Positions 58,855 to 64,000 of a stretch of DNA of 64,000 nucleotides are shown here, piece after piece (the first letter of the stretch is position 1; each line of letters begins with the position of its first letter). Origin of the DNA: Larix kaempferi (taxonomy: Eukaryota; Streptophyta; Pinopsida; Pinales; Pinaceae); NCBI GenBank assembly GCA_027924585.1, contig BSBM01000372.1, forward strand, positions 29,506,001-29,570,000. Reading direction: 5' to 3'. The translations under genes and the position numbers were made by a program. The notes beneath the pieces were generated by a model. It saw only the letters and a list, made by a program, of their open reading frames with translations, searched no databases and was not told where the DNA came from.

Positions 58855-60277
58855 TGTTGGGCTTCAATCCACTAATGCAGATCGAACCTTAAATTTATAT
58901 CAATCCGGGTCTGTAAGCTTAGAGGCATATCCAAGTTTTAGGACTTAGAGCTAGACTTGTTTGGTTAACTTAATTTTCTGTGAATTGAATCGACTGTCAG
59001 ATGAGAAGTACTGTAACTTAAAGATACAAAAATCCTTTTACAGGGATAACTTCATTTGTTCTTTTCAAGTACACAACAATCTATTTAGGAAAGCAATCTA
59101 TTGGTGAAAAGAACTGAGATAATGAAAGCAATTTAACAATGATTCTAACCCTAAGATACAGACTACAAAGTTCTGCCTGACATCCCAGTACTGAATGAAC
59201 AATTAATCATTATATTCCCTTACAGGACATTGTTCGTAATTGATAATTGTTCTAAACACTTTATCTTCAAATGAGCAGCAATGTATGACATATTAAAATC
59301 ACAGTCTGAACCGTTCTTTTAACATTTAACAAAATATAAGACAGAGCTCATAGAAATGTAAGTGATGTGTAGCATGATGAAATCGTGGCTTGAACTATTA
59401 AATGAGAACAGAGCTGTAATAAAATTAATTGAAAACTAACTGAATTCGTTCTGCAATAATAAACTAGATACTACAGGGATTAACACATACCAATGGCACA
59501 ATCTAAATCGCATGCATCAAATTAAATCGCTGCAAACATCTAAATCGCATTCACTGGCAATGTAAGAGTGTGCGAACTCAGCAATGGGGGCCCTCCAGTG
59601 CCTCGTTCCACACACAGTTGAAGATTTACAGAACTGAAAGTCTAATTGTATTCACCATAAATTGATTACACAGTAAAATCACGCAGTTCAGAAGCAGTAT
59701 GCTTTCTTCCCAAAATCGTGATTATTGATCCAATGTTTTGTGAAGTACTTATACAAATTCGAAAGAAAACTGGTAATGCTATAATCCTGTAAACTAATTA
59801 ATGAACATAGCCATTGAGATCCTCATTCAGAATCGTGAAACTCAACAAAATCCAAACTGCCCTGCTTTTGTGGTGAGTGGTAGCACAGGTGGTCATCTTT
59901 GACCGACTTTGACTTGCCACTTGTGAGAGCCACATCATCTATTCATTGGAAATTCGTCCATCCTTGGACACTGAGAATCTTTCCTCCATCTTTCAGTTAA
60001 TGCCTAGCTGGCCTGCAAGTGCTCAACTTTGGAGACATTACGGGAAGTTAGCACATCTTGTAATTCTGAATAAAACCTTAGTTTAAATGCTCTAAAAATC
60101 TCAAAATTCAATTTGTTAACAAGCAATGACATTAATACCTTTTTAACCAAAGTCCGTGGTGAACTAAAAGCTTTATAGATCAGTATGAGGGTTTTATGGA
60201 GGAAAATGGAGGATATTTAGATGACAAAAAGAGGTCAAAATGGTGCCCAATATCTCGCCCAAGAGGAAGCTGTTGCA
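58855..60277 (-). repeat. 3' LTR of the Athila-like element
   Basis: 1423 bp, plus-strand start TGTTGGGCTTC and end GCTGTTGCA. The boundaries come from the break in the Tat-like gag on one side and the polypurine tract on the other. Its partner LTR is outside the window. Confidence 0.75.
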
Positions 60278-60290
60278 TGTCCCCATGCCA
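60278..60290 (-). other. Polypurine tract of the Athila-like element
   Basis: Sense strand GGCATGGGGACA directly before the LTR. Confidence 0.6.
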
Positions 60291-60345
60291 AAAATATTTG
60301 ACCCTGTATCAAAATTTTGCTGCTGATCTTCTTGCTTCTAATCTC

Positions 60346-61971
60346 CTACTGAGACGATGCATCTGTTGAAGTTGGAGATGCATAAAGAACCTTCAGTCTC
60401 TCATACTTAGCTTTGTAGGTCTTCTTCTGCTTATACCATCTGGATGCATTCTTAGAAATGTGTGTCCTCTGGATTCTCAGCTTCCGATTGTCTTTTCTCA
60501 ATTTCTCATTCTTGAGCTCCAATTCCTTTATTTCAAGTTTCAACCTCTTAATCTCTTTATTTTTCTTGGAAGTTTTCTTCTTCTTCATTGAAAGCTGGAC
60601 AGAATTGGTGTCCATCCCTAATTCTTCACTTTCCTGTATTGAACCCTCTTTCTTTTCTTCTTGCACAGTTTGTGGCTCTGACGAAAGAGAAGCTGAGTCT
60701 TTTAGTACTCCCTGTCTTGACTGCTTTTCCTTCTCCCTCTCCTGCTGATCTAAGAAGAGATTGATTTTCTTTGTTTGTTTTATTATTTCATCAGCTTCTT
60801 GGGTTCCCAGTCCTATTTCACCTGCTAGGTTTTCTTCTTGACCTTCCAAAGTTTGTGTGTGTTCTTCATCTTCTAATGGCTTTTCTTTTTCTTTCTCTTG
60901 CTGATCCAAGAAGAGATTGATTTTCTTTGTCTGTTTTATTATTTCATCAGTTCCTTGGATATCCTGCCCTTTCTCACCTGCTAGGTTTCCAATTTGACTT
61001 TCCAGGGTTTGTATGTGTTCCTCATCCTCTAATGTTGGCTGGCTATGAACTTGCTTATACTTCCTTGGCTTCTTCTGGTAAGTGGTGAAGACTTGCTCTT
61101 GTTTTTGAAACTGTTTATCTTCTTTCATTACACTCCTAGTTCGTATCCTTCTCTGAGGCTGTTTTGAACTTGTTGCCTCAGAGTTGTCTTCATCATTAGT
61201 AATCAGCAATACCTCCTTTTTCTTCTTTTTCTCCTTTGGCAGTTTTGAACTTGTTGCCTCAGGGTATGTTATCATTAGCAATTCCTCTTCTTTTGAAACC
61301 TCTTCATGCAATTCTTCCTGCTCTTCAAACTGATTTTGAACTAAAAATCCTGACCATGTCAAATTTTGCTTTTGTAACTCATGCTGGATGATGATTTTGA
61401 TGAGTCCACAGTGAAAAAGACTTGTCAGTTTGTCTTTTTCACGCCTTTGGACAGCCTTAGCCATCTTAGTTAGGCTCTGCAACAGGAAATAGGGCATATT
61501 GATCTCACATTCACCTTTCAAATGCTGCAACAGCTTGATGTGGTAAAGGTAAACAATACTGAATCTCCCTTCACAGGTGATGAATCTTTGTATGATGTAC
61601 ACTATTTCATCCCAGGGATGAACCAGCCAGCTCCTTGGTATACCTTTCTTCCAGTTTACTGACCCTGCTCTTGATCTGCACAAAAAGGGTATCCATGATT
61701 TCTCTTTGAATTGCTTGGTTTTGAAAAACCTTTCTCCTTGCTGTGGCAGGCCAATAATTTGTGCCAAAATGTCTTCAAATAGTCTGAAATTTAAATTCCC
61801 TATTGTAGCCCTCTCTCCATCGAACGAGCCAGCAAAGGCTAGGCTAACATTATCATTGTGCCCATCAAATTTTTCAAAGAAAGGCACCCATTGATTTTTT
61901 TTGAAAATTTCCAGGCATTTTTCATGAATGTCTGCGGGCTCAAATACCTCTGGTTCCAGTCTAGATGACAT
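60346..61971 (-). CDS. Extra reading frame in the env position of the Athila-like element
   Basis: 541 codons from ATG 61971, fully open. The N-terminal 230 residues form a globular-looking domain (F-D-G-x-x-x-x-V-S-L-A-F-A, I-I-G-L-P-Q-x-G-E-R-F-F, G-I-P-R-S-W-L, F-I-T-C-E-G-R-F-S-I-V-Y-L-Y-H) resembling the plant 'putative transposon protein' domains seen in Athila-type extra frames. The middle is acidic and Lys-rich and holds a 52-residue tandem duplication (60725-61036). The C-terminus is a Lys/Glu-rich coiled coil. I see no signal peptide and no membrane segment, so the sequence does not support an envelope protein. It lies about 1.65 kb downstream of pol, so a spliced message is likely. 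Function unknown. Among the long retrotransposon frames here it is the only one without a stop. Confidence 0.8.
   Translation of the reverse strand: MSSRLEPEVFEPADIHEKCLEIFKKNQWVPFFEKFDGHNDNVSLAFAGSFDGERATIGNLNFRLFEDILAQIIGLPQQGERFFKTKQFKEKSWIPFLCRSRAGSVNWKKGIPRSWLVHPWDEIVYIIQRFITCEGRFSIVYLYHIKLLQHLKGECEINMPYFLLQSLTKMAKAVQRREKDKLTSLFHCGLIKIIIQHELQKQNLTWSGFLVQNQFEEQEELHEEVSKEEELLMITYPEATSSKLPKEKKKKKEVLLITNDEDNSEATSSKQPQRRIRTRSVMKEDKQFQKQEQVFTTYQKKPRKYKQVHSQPTLEDEEHIQTLESQIGNLAGEKGQDIQGTDEIIKQTKKINLFLDQQEKEKEKPLEDEEHTQTLEGQEENLAGEIGLGTQEADEIIKQTKKINLFLDQQEREKEKQSRQGVLKDSASLSSEPQTVQEEKKEGSIQESEELGMDTNSVQLSMKKKKTSKKNKEIKRLKLEIKELELKNEKLRKDNRKLRIQRTHISKNASRWYKQKKTYKAKYERLKVLYASPTSTDASSQ
60725..61036 (-). 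repeat. 156-bp in-frame tandem duplication inside the extra frame
   Basis: Two units of 156 bp, 60725-60880 and 60881-61036. The landmark AAGAGATTGATTTTC is at 60755 and 60911. Each encodes 52 residues containing I-I-K-Q-T-K-K-I-N-L-F-L-D-Q-Q. Confidence 0.9.
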
Positions 61972-63624
61972 TTTGAAAAACAAATAGAAAACATGAACCT
62001 TTTATCTTTTAACTCTGCCTTTGTCTTCCTATCCCCTCAATAATACTCTGAAACTATGAAATTTCTGTTGGTTTGAGCAGAGTATTCAACAAAGAAAAGG
62101 GTTTAAATTTTTACCTCTTCTCTAGTGCAATTGTTTTTACTTCCTTCTGCACGATTTCCACAGAGATTGGTGTATTCACAGCTTCCTTCTCACTGATTGT
62201 CTTTCTGCCTGCGCGATTTCTTCAGCAAATCGTGTATTGACACTTCCTGTAATCCACGGCCCCTTCTCACTGTCAATTATCTTCACACAGCAGTCGATTT
62301 TGCAGAGACAACAACTGGACTCAGCCTCAGGGAGAATAACACAGTCGTGGTTCCTAATTTTATCAATACATCATGCAGGAATTTACATGCTGTCGTGGGG
62401 CATCATTCCACGTTTTCCTTTCATCATTTCTTAACATGCCACTTCATTCAAATTAAAAAAATGAAAGGTAAGGTTTTGGTTTATAAAACACTTTAATCCT
62501 TTTTTTATATATGCCCAACGTTTAATGCATAAACTGTAAAATACACTTCGGTTTCTTTGTATAACCAATGTTTTATTGAACAGGCTATTTCTCTTAAAAT
62601 GAACCTTTTTTTTCCTTTAAAAGATGCGCTGAAGATATATATGACCATTGTTTCCCTCCTTAAATTCTATATATTACTTAATGCCTGATGCACTAAATAC
62701 ATATACAAAAGAAACTTTTGAAATTCCTTTATGTCAATATTTCACTTTTTGCTGAGAAGGAGACCCTGTTTGTCTTTAAACCAAGAAGAAAACTCTGTAT
62801 GTAGAATGCAGTTTGTATCCTGTAGAATGCAGTATAGGCCCTGTAGAATGCAGTATTTAAAAATTTCCCTTGGGTTTGATCCTGACAACCATTTTGACCC
62901 CTAAGGTGGAAAAATGAAGTGTTGGCAGAGGCTAATGGAAGGTAAGTAAGGTACTAGCAGAGACCATCAGAATAATGAAAGAAATAGGCAGTCAAGCTTT
63001 TCAATAGTTGGTAATATGTCATTGCTTAAAAACAAAGAATTCTGAAACTTTTTAAAACATAAAAACTATAAATTCTTATAGACTTTGCTTGATGTCCCTG
63101 TATGATGAGCTTGCTATCTGATGAAGTTGGTTTGTATCCTGATTTATTCCTGTCCTTTTGATGTCTTTTGTCTGCCATCTTCTGATGTCTTCAGTTTCAC
63201 TGGAAGTCAGGTCCCTCTGCATTGTTTAAAAATCACTTGTGTTGCTGGAAATCAGGTCCCTTCTGCATATGAAAAATCACAATCCTCTGCATATGGAAAA
63301 GACTTGGAGGGTTCTAAAGGAGCATGAAAAATGCTTATTCCCCTCACAGGCCTACATTTTGACTTGTCCTCAAGTCAAACAAGATCTTCATTATTTGGAA
63401 AACAAAACAGGAAATTGGAAAAATATATTTTTGTGAATTTTCAATGGCCAGGTAAACCTGGTTTTCCAGAGAAAATTCAAGTTTATATTGTGCCAGTGAA
63501 CTGGTTTTCACAACTAAACTTCCTTTTTTTTATAATTTTTTTTTTTATTTTCATTTATTTTCGATTTTTTTTTTTATCGTCTTTTTATCTTTTTTTGTTT
63601 TATTTGTTTGCTGTATCAGAGCAG
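61972..63624 (-). other. Spacer between integrase and extra frame
   Basis: No coding sequence recognised. A 20-bp unit with TGTAGAATGCAGT occurs three times at about 62798-62850, and 63520-63610 is a T-rich run. Confidence 0.6.
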
Positions 63625-64000
63625 CTAAGGAGCAGGTGAAGGAGAAACAATGATGTGTTTATCCAGTACTTGCATTTCCTTTTGCTGTGAAATCTGCTGT
63701 ATAAAATCTGCCATGTTGATAGGTTTGTTGTACAGCTTGAGTCGGTGGCCATTGACCACAAAGTTATGTGCTTCATCATCTATGGTTTGAAGTTTTACTG
63801 AACCATTGTGATAGACATCAACAATCTCATATGGACCAAGCCAGTGAGTAGTAAATTTGGGTTTGAAGTCTTTAAACTTTGAGTCAAACAATAGTGCCCA
63901 GTCACCCATGTGAAATTGCTTCTTTTTGATAAATTTGTCATGCCATTGAGCTCGCTACTGTTGTATCAGAATATTGTGTTCTATGGCAGCCTGTCTCATC
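63625..64000 (-). pseudogene. Integrase C-terminal region of the Athila-like element (partial)
   Basis: Sense reading: R-A-Q-W-H-D-K-F-I-K-K-K-Q-F-H-M-G-D-W-A-L-L-F-D-S, then H-W-L-G-P-Y-E-I-V and V-N-G-H-R-L-K-L-Y, the conserved C-terminal domain of Ty3/gypsy integrases. An in-frame TAG just upstream of R-A-Q-W (about 63955) replaces an expected codon. The catalytic core is beyond the window edge. Confidence 0.8.

Larger units (their letters stand above)
58850..64000 (-). mobile_element. Athila-like Ty3/gypsy element, 3' part, running off the window
   Basis: Minus strand. 3' LTR 58855-60277, polypurine tract, a large extra reading frame (60346-61971) and the integrase C-terminus (63625-64000 and beyond). 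Inserted in gag of Tat-like copy 2; the near-side target sequence is GCCCT (58850-58854), the far side is out of view. An extra frame downstream of integrase and the integrase tail V-N-G-H-R-L-K-L-Y suggest the Athila group. Confidence 0.8.

Noticed and set aside
60458-60748. Plus-strand Phe/Ser-rich frame
   Set aside because: Exact complement of the Lys/Glu-rich coiled-coil coding sequence of the extra frame.

Overview
The window is plant nuclear DNA. Nearly all recognisable sequence is nested, decayed LTR retrotransposon, with one clear host gene, an arabinogalactan-peptide gene with a plant-type intron. Very low gene density, several layers of nesting and old mutated copies suggest a large genome such as a gymnosperm's. 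That is inference; the sequence does not name the species.

Layout: (1) 1-5110: LINE remnant, a scrap of Ty3/gypsy reverse transcriptase, an unassigned exon-like reading frame and a tandem repeat. (2) 5111-30862: a chromodomain Ty3/gypsy element on the minus strand, LTRs 5116-6653 and 29318-30857, 5-bp target duplication CCCAC. Its gag is split by a 16.1-kb Tat-like Ty3/gypsy element on the plus strand (10555-26696, two 901-bp LTRs, duplication TTCTG). (3) 30863-39180: the only stretch not dominated by LTR elements, with a SINE carrying 20-bp duplications, the AG-peptide gene (37211-37515) and AT-rich repeats. (4) 39185-45234: a degenerate chromodomain-type relative without recognisable integrase. 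(5) 45235-58854: a second Tat-like element, minus strand, sitting in the 5' LTR of (4). A 3.5-kb solo LTR (46906-50424, duplication GTATC) lies in its 3' region. (6) 58855-64000: an Athila-like element inserted in the gag of (5) and running off the window.

The most interesting system is shared by the two Tat-like elements. Downstream of gag-pol each has a 414-bp second RNase H reading frame after the integrase, in another frame, preceded by a conserved splice-acceptor-like sequence. Each LTR carries a consensus splice donor 130-134 nt before its end. On the opposite strand each has a two-exon gene for a plant-mobile-domain-like protein, with an 853-bp first exon and an 88-bp intron in both copies and a TATA box about 465 bp upstream of the ATG. 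A short GC-rich motif recurs in the LTR and in the 5' region of the antisense gene, and the 3' region holds an array of hairpins.

Every retrotransposon polyprotein here that can be read at length is broken by stops or frameshifts; many stops are TAG where the sister copy has Gln, fitting loss of methylated CAG cytosines. The AG-peptide gene and the 541-codon extra reading frame of the Athila-like element are open.
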